A DNA stretch of 64,000 bases. It comes from Candidatus Opimibacter iunctus (GTDB lineage: Bacteria; Bacteroidota; Bacteroidia; Chitinophagales; Saprospiraceae). Below the pieces are notes generated by a model. It did no database searches. It was not told the origin of the DNA and was given only the letters and a program-made list of their open reading frames with translations. A program made the translations under genes and the position numbers. Where the stretch lies: assembly GCA_016716665.1 (NCBI GenBank), contig JADJVH010000002.1, forward strand, positions 124,001 through 188,000, written 5' to 3'. This document shows positions 45,279 through 54,666 of the stretch, piece by piece. The first letter of the stretch is position 1; each line of letters begins with the position of its first letter.

Positions 45279-45590
45279 TAGATCAGTATTTTAAGATGAG
45301 ATGATAATAAATTCCGTCCAATGATCTCCCTTCGGGGATCATGGTATCAAATTAGGACTAAGATTTTACTTGAGGAAACGAAATGAATAAATCGACTATG
45401 AATGGATTTTATCTAAATAAGATGATAATATGTACTGGACACATTATCAGGAGGAGGTCCGGAATATTATGAAAAAGAATATCTGAAAGGCCTGAGCATT
45501 CAAGCCCGAGGTGAGAGTAGCCTACTGTTTACTGTTCACTGATCACATCCACTTGATCACCGATCACCGATTACCAGATCACCGATGATT
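45279..45590. other. Intergenic region with GATCAC-type repeats
   Basis: No gene is seen in these 312 bases. The 45534-45586 part holds an irregular array of TGATCAC/CGATCACC/GATTACC units next to the response-regulator stop codon. The rest is AT-rich leader of the EF-G-like gene. Confidence 0.6.
45534..45586. repeat. Degenerate GATCAC heptamer array
   Basis: TTCACTGATCAC, TTGATCACCGATCACCGATT and AGATCACCGATGA; third site of the GATCAC family in the window (others at 25797 and 29011). Confidence 0.7.
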
Positions 45591-46286
45591 TTACTCCACC
45601 TCTAGCTTATATCCCACACCCTTCAAGGTCTTGATAAAGCGGTCACCTACCTTTTCCCTGAGTTTGGAGATATGGACATCGATGGTGCGGCTCACGATCG
45701 GAACGGAGTACCCCCATACTTTATGGAACATTTCTTCCCTGGTAAACACCTTGCCGGGTTGTGATGCAAGGAGCATCAATACTTCAAATTCCTTTTTGGC
45801 AAGGGTGATGACTTCATCATCAATGATCGCCTGGTAGCTACGAGGGTCAATTTTCAATGCCCCAAAATCGATAATGGATGAAGTGTTTTCGGCCGGGCGT
45901 GAAGAGTCCTTTCTGCGCATCAGGGCTTTGATGCGAGACAAGAGCAATCTAGGCCTGATAGGTTTCTGGATATAATCATCTGCGCCAGCTTCTAATCCAG
46001 CGATCTCACTGTATTCTTCGCTACGCGCGGTGAGGAAGGCAATGATAGTGTCCTTTAGTTTGGGGTTTTTACGCAATTCATAGCAGGTCTCCACACCATC
46101 CATTTCGGGCATCATGATGTCTAAAAGGATCAGATCGGGAGTCTCCTTATCTGCCATGCTGATCGCATCCCTGCCATTGGAAGCCTGGATGGTATCAAAC
46201 CCGTTTCGGGATAGATTGTAATGAAGAAACTCGAGGATATCGGGTTCATCATCCACAATGAGCACTTTGATTTGATTGTCCGCCAT
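45591..46286 (-). CDS. OmpR/PhoB-family response regulator
   Basis: A 231-residue two-component regulator. The receiver has the acidic pair in VDDEPD (Asp12, Asp13), the phospho-acceptor Asp56 in LLLDIMMPEMDG and the Lys of YIQKPIRP. The C-terminal winged helix (~130-230) includes ALKIDPRSY, KEFEVLMLLASQPGKVFTRE, VWGYSVPIVSRTIDVHISKLR and GVGYKLEVE. I chose ATG 46286 (MADNQIKV) over an upstream in-frame ATG. No histidine kinase is adjacent; a kinase must be elsewhere. It is divergent from the TonB receptor gene with a 725-base gap, so regulation of that receptor is possible but unproven. Confidence 0.94.
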   Translation of the reverse strand: MADNQIKVLIVDDEPDILEFLHYNLSRNGFDTIQASNGRDAISMADKETPDLILLDIMMPEMDGVETCYELRKNPKLKDTIIAFLTARSEEYSEIAGLEAGADDYIQKPIRPRLLLSRIKALMRRKDSSRPAENTSSIIDFGALKIDPRSYQAIIDDEVITLAKKEFEVLMLLASQPGKVFTREEMFHKVWGYSVPIVSRTIDVHISKLREKVGDRFIKTLKGVGYKLEVE

Positions 46287-47011
46287 ATCCGTTGTTAGAA
46301 CTGAAAGAGGGTAAGATAAGCCTGGCTGTGAATTTAGCATATGCAAATATCAGAAGAATCCTTAAAGTCGCCTTTACGAAGTGTTATCCGTAGACGCCAA
46401 TGTATCCAACTTTTAGATGTCAGATCACATTGTTAAGCTATTGTAATAAGAAATCTCCTGCCAATCATGAAGGTTGATGCAAAGTACGAATGTAATGTAA
46501 ATTATTTGTAAAACAAAGATAGTATCCGGGGTATTGAATTAACGAAATCTTGAGCCGTAAAATGCATGGCACCCCATATATCACAGGTAATTTTGCGCTG
46601 TCAAAAAAGGAAAACTGCTGTCGGGGTCAAAAAGTTATTTGGCTATGCAAGAAAAGAACATTTATTCTTCTTTGTATATGCTACACAGTTTTTTTACCCC
46701 ACATTGAAATTAGCGACATATAGCATTATTGGTTCAACAATCCGGTTCCAAGGGAGATGCGAAAAAACAACCGTTTTACGGGAGTGTCTCCAGTAAAATC
46801 CAGGAAAAGGAATTGATGGATCAATGTAAGCGGGTAGGAAAGTCAACGTGACGGCTACCCAATAATAAACAATGGAATCAGCGGCCTCATCTCAGGAGGT
46901 GAAGGTAAGAGAACAACAGTTGATTTCATTGCATTTTTTTAAGTTTTAGATGGAAGCAAAAGGAGCGTAAATCTTCTCGAAGCTTTCAGATTTTAGCATA
47001 TACACTTGATA
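46287..47011. other. Long intergenic region between a response regulator and a TonB receptor
   Basis: 725 bases without a credible gene; a short open frame at 46566-46796 has no start context or recognisable features. It holds AT-rich stretches and one nested hairpin at 46832-46860: outer stem GGGTAG/CTACCC, inner stem GTCA/TGAC around ACG, with a GAAA/GG internal loop. GGAGA (46753-46757 area) and GTCTCC could pair further upstream. It may be a structured leader or an operator region for the TonB receptor gene. Confidence 0.4.
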
Positions 47012-49831
47012 ATGACAAACGTTCGTTTTTCCTTTTCTCATTCAGGGCTCAAGATGGCCCTTTTACTCATTATTTCTGTATTGAGTTCTTTTGTTTCTGC
47101 CCAAAAAACTGGAATTATCTCCGGCAAGATCATTGACAAATCCAGCGGGGAGACTTTAATCGGTGCAACCGTTCAACTGGAAGGCACTGAACTGGGAGCA
47201 GTAACCGATCTGGATGGAAATTTTCAGATCAATGCTGAGCCGGGCAGTTATATCCTTCTTGTTCGTTATTTTGGCTACGAGACAGCAAACATAAGTGTTG
47301 ATGTCAAAGCCAATGAAATCACCCATGTAGACTATGCCATGGGAGAATCCGAGGTTGCCCTCCAGGAGGTAGTGGTTGTAGCCACTTCAGACCGCTCAAG
47401 TGATGTGGTCATGAACCTGGAACTCAAGAAATCAGCGTATATCGCAAGTGCCATTACTGCTTCCGAGATCCGTAAGACACCGGATCGGACTGTGGGAGAC
47501 ATTCTTAAAAGGGTAACAGGGGCTTCCATACAGGATGGAAAGTTTGTTATTATCCGTGGAATGAATGACCGCTACAATGCAGGGTATCTCGACGGGGCTT
47601 TGTTATCTTCCACCGAATCTGACCGTAAAGCTTTTGCCTTCGACGTGGTGCCGGCCAACCTGATTGACAATCTCGTGATCCTGAAGACCGGTTCTCCTGA
47701 TCTGATTGGTGATTTCGGAGGTGGAGTGATCAAAATCACTACGAAATCCGTTCCTGAAAAATTAACCCAGAACATTTCGATTGGAGCCCAGTATAATTCA
47801 CTCACTACATTTAAGGATTTTGATATGTTCAAGATCTACTCCGGAGAGAAATTAAATTTTATCAGCAGTGAGCGTAATCTCCCGGATTTTGAAGACGGAG
47901 CAATGAAGTTGTCTTCGACCTTCCCTACCAATGAAGATAAGATCAGGTTGGGAGAGATTTCAAAGGAATTCAATAATGATTGGTCCAGTACACGGAGTAG
48001 TGCCGGACTAGCCCCAAGGCTTGCCTATTCGATTGGATTTCCTATCCGGTTAAACAGCCTTAATAAACTTGGGGTCATCATGGCACTCAATTATAACAAT
48101 ACACGCAGGATTGCGGTAAACGGAGTAAATACATATGATGGGTCCGGCCAGGTCTCCGGTTTCTATGATACCTCCAATCTCCTCAATGTTAATTCAGGAG
48201 GGATATTAAATGTCAATTTTATAGGTCCACGTACGCAGGTTAACTTCAGAAACTTGCTGAATATCACCTCTGACTTTAATACGATTACGAGGACCGGGAC
48301 CGGAAACTTTAGTGATGCGTTGACAGTACAGAATACAGCCAGCATCCTTAATTACAATCGCCTCTATAATGGTATCGCCTCTGTAAAGCAATTGGTAGGG
48401 GATAGCCTCTTACTGGTCAATGCCTCATTGAGTTATTCCAATGTGCATCGTGAAGTACCTGATTACCGTATCGTCAGCTATACCAGGACACCTGATTTCC
48501 CCGATTACCGTTTAGCCCTTGGTGATTTCTTCAACAGCAGTTCCGGTCGGTTTGTGTCTGCACTGGATGAAAACCTCTATTGCGGTACGCTTGATCTCAG
48601 TAAAAAGTTCAATTCAGAAAAGGTAAGGACCGAAATAAAGGGCGGCTTTTTCTATCAATTGCGTGACAGGGATTTTTCAGGAAGAAGCTTTGTGTATAAT
48701 GGTGCTCCTGACGAACAGACACTGGATCCGGCCATTGACTTAGGCCAAAGCAACATTGACGCGACAAGATTAATCCTTATTGAAAAGACATCAGATGATC
48801 TCTCCTACTATCAGGGTAAGTCCGTATTAAATGCTTTCTATCTTTCCGCAGACCAGACTTACTTTTCGAAATTGCGTGCTGTATACGGTGTGCGGTTTGA
48901 AGATGTGGACATTAAGGTCGATAACCATAAGACAAATAGCTCGATTGCCTCAATCAACCAAAACGCATTCCTGCCCTCTGTCAATTTAACCTATACGCTT
49001 ACCGAAAGCACAAACATCCGTGCGAGCTACTTCGCATCTGTCAACCGCCCGGAATTCCGCGAGTTAGCCCCATTCTCCTTCTTTGTATTTGAAAAGAATG
49101 CAGAAATCCGCGGAAATCCCGCATTGGAAATTGCTACGCTGAACAATTTTGATGCACGGTATGAATGGTATCCTAAAGGCGGTGAGTTGATCTCGCTGGG
49201 TGGTTTCTATAAACATATTAACAACCCCATCGAGCTCAGCCTTGATGTCACCCAACCCTTCACCACATTTACCTATCAGAACGAGCAATCGGCTACGATC
49301 TATGGAGTGGAATTTGAATTGAAAAAGAAACTGGATTTCCTGGGGAATGCAGGATTTTTCCAGGATATGGCAGTTTACGGAAATGTATCGCTGATCAAGT
49401 CATCACTCGAGTTCAAGGAAGGTTCCCAGGCAAAAGCAGACAGGCCATTACAAGGACAATCGCCATATCTGATCAATGCCAGGTTGCAGTATGAAAACCC
49501 GGATAATGGATGGTCATGGAATATTTCACTCAATACTATCGGGCGTCGTATCGCATTTGTTGGTGTGGACCCTGATTATGGAGATACACGCCAGGTTATC
49601 TATGAAGCTCCGCGTACAGTGATTGATATGCAGGTTGGGAAAACCTTTAAGAACAACATCAATATCAAGCTGACCATGGGGGATTTGTTGCACAATGATT
49701 TCATCTACTACCAGGATGGTGATCAGGATGGAAAATATACAGATCCTGCTGATCCGGTTTCCGGTGACAGGCTAATGTACATCAGTAAGATTGGATATAC
49801 GACAACACTAAGTCTCAGCTACTCTTTTTAA
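47012..49831 (+). CDS. TonB-dependent outer-membrane receptor with carboxypeptidase-like N-terminal domain
   Basis: A 939-residue protein: signal peptide (ending VSAQK), a CarboxypepD_reg-like domain (SGKIIDKSSGETLIGATVQL, residues ~38-57), a plug (VGDILKRVTGASIQDGKFVIIRGMNDRY...VVPANLIDNLVIL) and a 22-strand barrel ending YISKIGYTTTLSLSYSF with terminal Phe. It takes up a bulky substrate using TonB energy. A TTG at 47006 would add two residues; the ATG at 47012 is preferred. A T9SS cargo gene and a TonB-like gene follow in the same direction, suggesting a local unit. Ligand not identifiable; no SusD partner. Confidence 0.93.
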   Translation: MTNVRFSFSHSGLKMALLLIISVLSSFVSAQKTGIISGKIIDKSSGETLIGATVQLEGTELGAVTDLDGNFQINAEPGSYILLVRYFGYETANISVDVKANEITHVDYAMGESEVALQEVVVVATSDRSSDVVMNLELKKSAYIASAITASEIRKTPDRTVGDILKRVTGASIQDGKFVIIRGMNDRYNAGYLDGALLSSTESDRKAFAFDVVPANLIDNLVILKTGSPDLIGDFGGGVIKITTKSVPEKLTQNISIGAQYNSLTTFKDFDMFKIYSGEKLNFISSERNLPDFEDGAMKLSSTFPTNEDKIRLGEISKEFNNDWSSTRSSAGLAPRLAYSIGFPIRLNSLNKLGVIMALNYNNTRRIAVNGVNTYDGSGQVSGFYDTSNLLNVNSGGILNVNFIGPRTQVNFRNLLNITSDFNTITRTGTGNFSDALTVQNTASILNYNRLYNGIASVKQLVGDSLLLVNASLSYSNVHREVPDYRIVSYTRTPDFPDYRLALGDFFNSSSGRFVSALDENLYCGTLDLSKKFNSEKVRTEIKGGFFYQLRDRDFSGRSFVYNGAPDEQTLDPAIDLGQSNIDATRLILIEKTSDDLSYYQGKSVLNAFYLSADQTYFSKLRAVYGVRFEDVDIKVDNHKTNSSIASINQNAFLPSVNLTYTLTESTNIRASYFASVNRPEFRELAPFSFFVFEKNAEIRGNPALEIATLNNFDARYEWYPKGGELISLGGFYKHINNPIELSLDVTQPFTTFTYQNEQSATIYGVEFELKKKLDFLGNAGFFQDMAVYGNVSLIKSSLEFKEGSQAKADRPLQGQSPYLINARLQYENPDNGWSWNISLNTIGRRIAFVGVDPDYGDTRQVIYEAPRTVIDMQVGKTFKNNINIKLTMGDLLHNDFIYYQDGDQDGKYTDPADPVSGDRLMYISKIGYTTTLSLSYSF

Positions 49832-49952
49832 CCGGATGCCCGGCATTTGGGATCCTTTTGGATATGTATTCTTTCATATCCCGGGGGTACCTATACCTGG
49901 CCCAAAGAAAAATATTCAAAATAAAATAGTCTAAAACTAAAATCCATTTTCG

Positions 49953-52900
49953 ATGAAACAATATCTACTTACCACTCTTGCATTCCTGGCAATGCTATGG
50001 TCACAGACCTTGTCAGCACAGAGTAATTTCAAATTGGCTGAGGTACCTTATGTAGGTGCTTTGTCCGAAGATCCTTCACAGGACTGGACTGCTGGCTGGA
50101 CCAACTTTGATCCGGTCAATGCTGCATATCCAGATCCAACAGACACTGTTACGCTAAATGGTATGCTGGCTTCTCTTCCATTGCGAGGAGAGTTGAATAT
50201 CACTAATACTGTTACGCTGGACAATTCCAAAGTCTATCTTTTGAAAGGACTTGTGGTGGTGCGGAGTGGTGGCAAGTTGGTGATTCCTGCAGGAACACTG
50301 ATCCGTGCACATGCTGATCTGAATTCTTCTCCAAAAAATTATGGTTCATTGGTCGTCGAACGTGGCGGTCAGATTGAAATCGAAGGGGAAGGTAATGCTC
50401 CCGTAGTATTTACATCATCAAAGCCTGCAGGACAGCGCAACCGAGGCGATTGGGGTGGTATCCTGATTGCCGGAAGATCCTCGCACAACCTGTTGAATGG
50501 TACGGACAATAACAATGTCCAGATGGAAGGCTTTAACAATGTCAGCTTTGATAACACCTTAGCAAGATTTGGTGGCAATGATATCAATGACAATTCAGGT
50601 TCAATTAACTATCTGCGTATTGAATTCGGTGGTGTAGCCTTTGAAGCAAATAAAGAAATCAATGGGTTTACCCTGGGTGCAGTAGGTGCCGGAACAGTCA
50701 TTAATCATGTACAGGTTTCTTTTTCAGGTGATGATTCCTTCGAATGGTTTGGTGGATCAGTGAATTCAAAATACCTGATTGCATGGCAGGGAACTGATGA
50801 CGATTTCGATACGGACAATGGCTATTCAGGTATCAGTCAGTTTGGTATTGGCGTCCGTGACTCAGCTTTTTATGATCTGACGTATAGCCTGCCTTCAGGT
50901 GGTTCGACTTCTGAAGGTTTCGAAAGCGATAATGAGGCAACAGGTACAGCCAATGTGCGACCATATACCAATGCTGTGTTTTCGAATTATACCATGGTAG
51001 GCCCTGTTCCGGTAGGATCTAAATATTCCAGCATGAATGCAACAACCAAGGCTGCATTCCGCCGTGGCGCACGTGTCAGGAGAAATTCATCCCTGCGCAT
51101 TGTCAATAGTATTTTCATGGGTTACAGAAACTTCCTGATGATTGACGGAGATAGCTGTGTAAGGAATACCAACTATCCGGAAGCATTGAATCTTGTCACC
51201 CCAAATACCCCGGTTGATGTTACAAACCACTCCATATCTTATGCCAACAACCTGATCGTCAATACTGAAGCTGCTTTTATCAGCACTACTGACACGGTTG
51301 CAAACGGGTTAGTTGAAGTAAGCCGTGCAGCTGGTTCAGCCGCCAAGCTTGATGCCATCACAAATTGGGTCAGAGAGGCCGGTCCATTGGCCAACAATAT
51401 AGATCCTGTACCTTTTACAACGAGGTCCTTGTTGGTCAACCCTGTATCGGCATCAAAATCACCTAATTTCCGGCCTGTAGCCAGTTCACCTGCACTTGCA
51501 GGCCCTAATTTTACAGACAATCCAACACTGGCGAATTTCAATCTTGAGGCTACTACTTATGTCGGTGCACTCTCACCAGATGCAACAGAGGACTGGACGA
51601 AAGGATGGACCAATTTTGATCCTATCCATGCTTCTTACCCGGACCCAACGGATACGACGACACTCAACGGCCTGATTTCTTCATTGCCTGTACCAGGTGA
51701 AGTAAATATCACAAATACTGTCACCCTGGATCCTTCACAGGTTTATTTACTGAAAGGATTAGTGGTGGTCAGAGATGGTGGTAAGCTGGTCATTCCTGCA
51801 GGAACAGTCATCCGTGCAACAGCAGACTTGAATGCAACACCTAAAAACTATGCATCTATTGTTGTCGAGCGTGGTGGTGACATACAGATTGATGGTTCAT
51901 CCAACAACCCGGTGGTCATTACTTCAGCCAAGGCAGCAGGACAACGCAACCGTGGTGATTGGGGAGGCTTATTGATCGCAGGTAAATCAAGACATAACCT
52001 GTTGAACGGTACAGACAATAATAATATCCAGATGGAAGGTTTCAACAATGTCAGCTTTGATAATACGCTGGCGCGTTTTGGTGGAACGGACATCAATGAC
52101 AACTCAGGTTCTATCACTTACCTCCGCCTTGAGTTTGGTGGTGTAGCCTTTGAAGTGAACAAGGAAATCAATGGGTTGACCATGGGTGCAGTAGGATCAG
52201 GTACCGTTATTGACCATGTACAGGTCTCTTACTCAGGTGATGATTCATTTGAGTGGTTTGGCGGAACGGTCAATTCCAAACACCTGATTGCCTGGAAAGG
52301 AACAGACGATGATTTCGATACAGACAATGGATATGCAGGCCTTGCCCAGTTTGGTATTGGTGTGAAGGATTCGGCGTATTATGATCTTACGTATAGCCTT
52401 CCTTCAGGATCATCCACATCAGAAGGATTTGAAAGTGACAATGAGGCTACAGGGACTGCCAATCTTGCGCAGGCCACCAATTGTGTATTCTCCAATTTTA
52501 CGATGGTAGGACCTGTGCCGGTCGGAGCTAAGTATAGCGAAATGAATTCAGTGACCAGGGCCGCTTTCCGTCGCGGTGCACGTATCCGTAGAAATTCAAG
52601 TGAGCGGATCGTCAACAGTATCTTTATGGGATACAGGAATTTCCTGATGATTGATGGGGATAGCTGTGTGAGGAATACGAATTATCCTGCTGCCTTGAAC
52701 CTGGTTACCCCCAATACTCCTGTCAATGTAGCAAACAAGCAATTATCTTTTGCCAATAACCTCATCGTTAACACAGCGAGTGCATTTACCAGCACCACAG
52801 ACACCACCGCAAATGGATTGGTTGAAGTAACTCGTGCTGCCGGATCAAATGCCAAGCTCAGCGCAATCACCTCATGGGTAAGACAAAGCGGAGCACTCGC

Positions 52901-53282
52901 CAATAATATTGACCCTGTTCCTTTTACAGCCGGTACTGTGTTGATCAATCCTGTAGCGGCTTCAACTACACCTGATTTCAGGCCGGTAGTTACTTCACCT
53001 GCTTCATCAGGTGCTAACTTCAAGGACAATCCTGTGCTGATCAACCTGATCAGTTCTTCAGAAGAAATTGAAGAAGCGAAATTCGGAGCAGTCTATCCTA
53101 ATCCGATTTCAAGTGGTGACCTTCATTTTGGTGAAGAAGCTGTTTCGTACGGAATATTCGACATCAACGGCAGATTGGTTGGTCACGGGTTCAATACAGA
53201 TCATGCTGACATTAGTGGATTGCCAGTCGGATTGTACTTTATCAAACTCGAAGGCAAGGTGCAGAAATTTATTATTCAGTAA
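49953..53282 (+). CDS. Large secreted protein with internal duplication and T9SS sorting domain
   Basis: A 1109-residue secreted protein: signal peptide to TLSAQ (residue ~22), two nearly identical ~503-residue copies (residues ~34-536 and 537-1030) and a C-terminal T9SS type A sorting domain (VYPNPISSGDLHFGE...GLYFIKLEGKVQKFIIQ). Each copy has beta-strand-rich right-handed-helix-like sequence with GQRNRGDWGG(I/L)LIAG, DNSGSI(N/T)YLR(I/L)EFGGVAFE, DDSFEWFGG and TDDDFDTDNGY. Family members occur beside TonB receptors in Bacteroidota; function is unknown, perhaps binding of an extracellular ligand. It should be exported by T9SS and attached to the surface or released. Confidence 0.88.
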   Translation: MKQYLLTTLAFLAMLWSQTLSAQSNFKLAEVPYVGALSEDPSQDWTAGWTNFDPVNAAYPDPTDTVTLNGMLASLPLRGELNITNTVTLDNSKVYLLKGLVVVRSGGKLVIPAGTLIRAHADLNSSPKNYGSLVVERGGQIEIEGEGNAPVVFTSSKPAGQRNRGDWGGILIAGRSSHNLLNGTDNNNVQMEGFNNVSFDNTLARFGGNDINDNSGSINYLRIEFGGVAFEANKEINGFTLGAVGAGTVINHVQVSFSGDDSFEWFGGSVNSKYLIAWQGTDDDFDTDNGYSGISQFGIGVRDSAFYDLTYSLPSGGSTSEGFESDNEATGTANVRPYTNAVFSNYTMVGPVPVGSKYSSMNATTKAAFRRGARVRRNSSLRIVNSIFMGYRNFLMIDGDSCVRNTNYPEALNLVTPNTPVDVTNHSISYANNLIVNTEAAFISTTDTVANGLVEVSRAAGSAAKLDAITNWVREAGPLANNIDPVPFTTRSLLVNPVSASKSPNFRPVASSPALAGPNFTDNPTLANFNLEATTYVGALSPDATEDWTKGWTNFDPIHASYPDPTDTTTLNGLISSLPVPGEVNITNTVTLDPSQVYLLKGLVVVRDGGKLVIPAGTVIRATADLNATPKNYASIVVERGGDIQIDGSSNNPVVITSAKAAGQRNRGDWGGLLIAGKSRHNLLNGTDNNNIQMEGFNNVSFDNTLARFGGTDINDNSGSITYLRLEFGGVAFEVNKEINGLTMGAVGSGTVIDHVQVSYSGDDSFEWFGGTVNSKHLIAWKGTDDDFDTDNGYAGLAQFGIGVKDSAYYDLTYSLPSGSSTSEGFESDNEATGTANLAQATNCVFSNFTMVGPVPVGAKYSEMNSVTRAAFRRGARIRRNSSERIVNSIFMGYRNFLMIDGDSCVRNTNYPAALNLVTPNTPVNVANKQLSFANNLIVNTASAFTSTTDTTANGLVEVTRAAGSNAKLSAITSWVRQSGALANNIDPVPFTAGTVLINPVAASTTPDFRPVVTSPASSGANFKDNPVLINLISSSEEIEEAKFGAVYPNPISSGDLHFGEEAVSYGIFDINGRLVGHGFNTDHADISGLPVGLYFIKLEGKVQKFIIQ
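50052..53040 (+). repeat. Intragenic tandem duplication, period 1509 nt
   Basis: The segments starting at 50052 (GTAGGTGCTTTGTCCGAAG) and 51561 (GTCGGTGCACTCTCACCAG) run parallel to the end of the gene body with a 1509-base offset. Protein identity by eye is high (estimated ~80% or more), with third-position differences throughout, so the duplication is not very recent. Confidence 0.85.
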
Positions 53283-53340
53283 ACAGCTAGAGTACTTTCA
53301 TCAGACTTCTTTTTTCTGGTTTACGAATTTGTTGATAGTG

Positions 53341-53375
53341 AAAGCCATTCCGGTATCAGGAATGGCTTTTTTTTT
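53341..53375 (+). terminator. Rho-independent terminator after the T9SS protein gene
   Basis: An 11-base perfect stem AAAGCCATTCC (53341-53351) and GGAATGGCTTT (53359-53369), then a T-tract to about 53375. Confidence 0.85.
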
Positions 53376-53579
53376 GCTTCTTTGTGCCAGTTCCCTCTGC
53401 TTTATACCTTGCTGGATGTGGGCTTCCTTACAGCCCATGGCACATGCTTTTTGGGCTTCCTGATGGTGGCCATATTGATATCCAACCGGGACAGGAGGCC
53501 GATATGAAAGCCTGAAAAAGGATAAGGCGGAAGGGGAAAGTAACAATAGTGGGATTTTTAGATCGTTTATTGTGTTGTA

Positions 53580-54584
53580 ATGCCTATGAAAAATCGTCGT
53601 CAAAGCAAGGTAGAGCGTAAGAGCCGCAATAGTGGCCAGATCGTGTCATTTATCATTCATTCGATCTTGTTGCTAGTCCTTTTCCTCCCGATTTTTGCCA
53701 TGAAGCCACCGGAGGAGCCAACCAAGGAGGCCCTGGTCATCCAGTTTGATTATCCTTATAACCAGTACGTTAAGCCTGAGGTTGAAAAATTTGAAGAGCT
53801 TGAAAACATGGATAAGGCCTCAAAAATGTCAGGTAGCGAAGCAGGCGGCAGTGCTGCCTCTGAAGAGCCTAAGCATTCCAGGCCCCAGGAAGCTGCTCCA
53901 TCCAGGCTGGCAACTCCTTCAGTGACTTCTGTCATGAAAACCAGCAGCGCCTTGCGCTCAAACATCGGAGAAATCCCGCTACCAACCCCTAAAATTGTAA
54001 CCCAGCAGGCCTGGCAGTCTGTAAGTGATTTCAGCTCATTTGAGAGTGATGGGGTAGAAGAAATGAAGATGATTGATTGGTCAGATGGCGGATTCGGAGA
54101 TATCGCTGGCTCAGGTTCCGGGGATGGTGACGATGATTCAAATATATCCAGTGATGGCTTTGGAACAGGTACCGGAGGAACAGGTGGACAAGGAGGTGGC
54201 GCGGGTAACCAGAATGGAGCGGGGTCCGGACCAGGTGGCGGCACAGGAACCGGAAGCGCGGGTAAAAATACAGGTGTAGGGCAAGATGGCAATGGATTGG
54301 TATGGGGCGTAGCCGGGGATGGCGGCTTTCTGGACCGGGATTTAGTGCAGCGGGCTAATGTCGGAAGCCTTGCTGTCAAGGAGGGAAAGGTGAGTATTCA
54401 AATTTGTGTAGACAGAAGCGGAATGGTCGTTTCCTCGAAATATGACTTTTCCGGGTCCACGCTCAAGGATCCTGCATTTGCTGCTAAAGCAGAGGCATGC
54501 GCCAAATCCTATATTTTCGCCCGCGATGATGATGCACCTGAAAAGCAATGCGGGAAATTGGCGTTTATTTTTAAGATAAAATAG
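53580..54584 (+). CDS. TonB-like energy transducer with Gly-rich linker
   Basis: A 334-residue inner-membrane protein: basic N-terminus, one membrane segment (residues ~22-40, IVSFIIHSILLLVLFLPIFA), a Pro/Glu/Lys-rich periplasmic stretch, a Gly/Thr/Asn/Ser-rich linker (residues ~195-235), and a C-terminal domain (GKVSIQICVDRSGMVVSSKYDFSGSTLKDPAFAAKAEACAKS) of the TonB/TolA-like alpha/beta type. It would carry proton-motive energy from ExbBD to an outer-membrane receptor, plausibly the receptor at 47012. A second in-frame ATG at 53586 is an alternative start. It ends at a palindromic junction. Confidence 0.8.
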   Translation: MPMKNRRQSKVERKSRNSGQIVSFIIHSILLLVLFLPIFAMKPPEEPTKEALVIQFDYPYNQYVKPEVEKFEELENMDKASKMSGSEAGGSAASEEPKHSRPQEAAPSRLATPSVTSVMKTSSALRSNIGEIPLPTPKIVTQQAWQSVSDFSSFESDGVEEMKMIDWSDGGFGDIAGSGSGDGDDDSNISSDGFGTGTGGTGGQGGGAGNQNGAGSGPGGGTGTGSAGKNTGVGQDGNGLVWGVAGDGGFLDRDLVQRANVGSLAVKEGKVSIQICVDRSGMVVSSKYDFSGSTLKDPAFAAKAEACAKSYIFARDDDAPEKQCGKLAFIFKIK

Positions 54585-54601
54585 AGGCACAGCAATTCTA
54601 T

Positions 54602-54647
54602 ATAAAATGAGTACGGACAGGTCGCGACCTGTCCGTACTCATTTTAT
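54602..54647. terminator. 46-bp perfect palindrome, probable bidirectional terminator
   Basis: A perfect palindrome centred at 54624/54625 (arms ATAAAATGAGTACGGACAGG), between the 3' ends of the TonB-like and LytTR genes. Unlike the 9036 and 33881 palindromes in sequence, but alike in size and site. Confidence 0.75.
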
Positions 54648-54666
54648 GCTATTCCTAAATTTTGAT

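Noticed and set aside
45591..46286. Naming the OmpR-type regulator PhoB
   Set aside because: No phoR, pst or phoU gene is nearby and the subfamily cannot be settled by eye.
46566..46796. 76-codon open frame in the 46.3-47.0 kb spacer
   Set aside because: No signal, family or start context; hydrophobic-aromatic and Cys composition fits translated AT-rich non-coding DNA.
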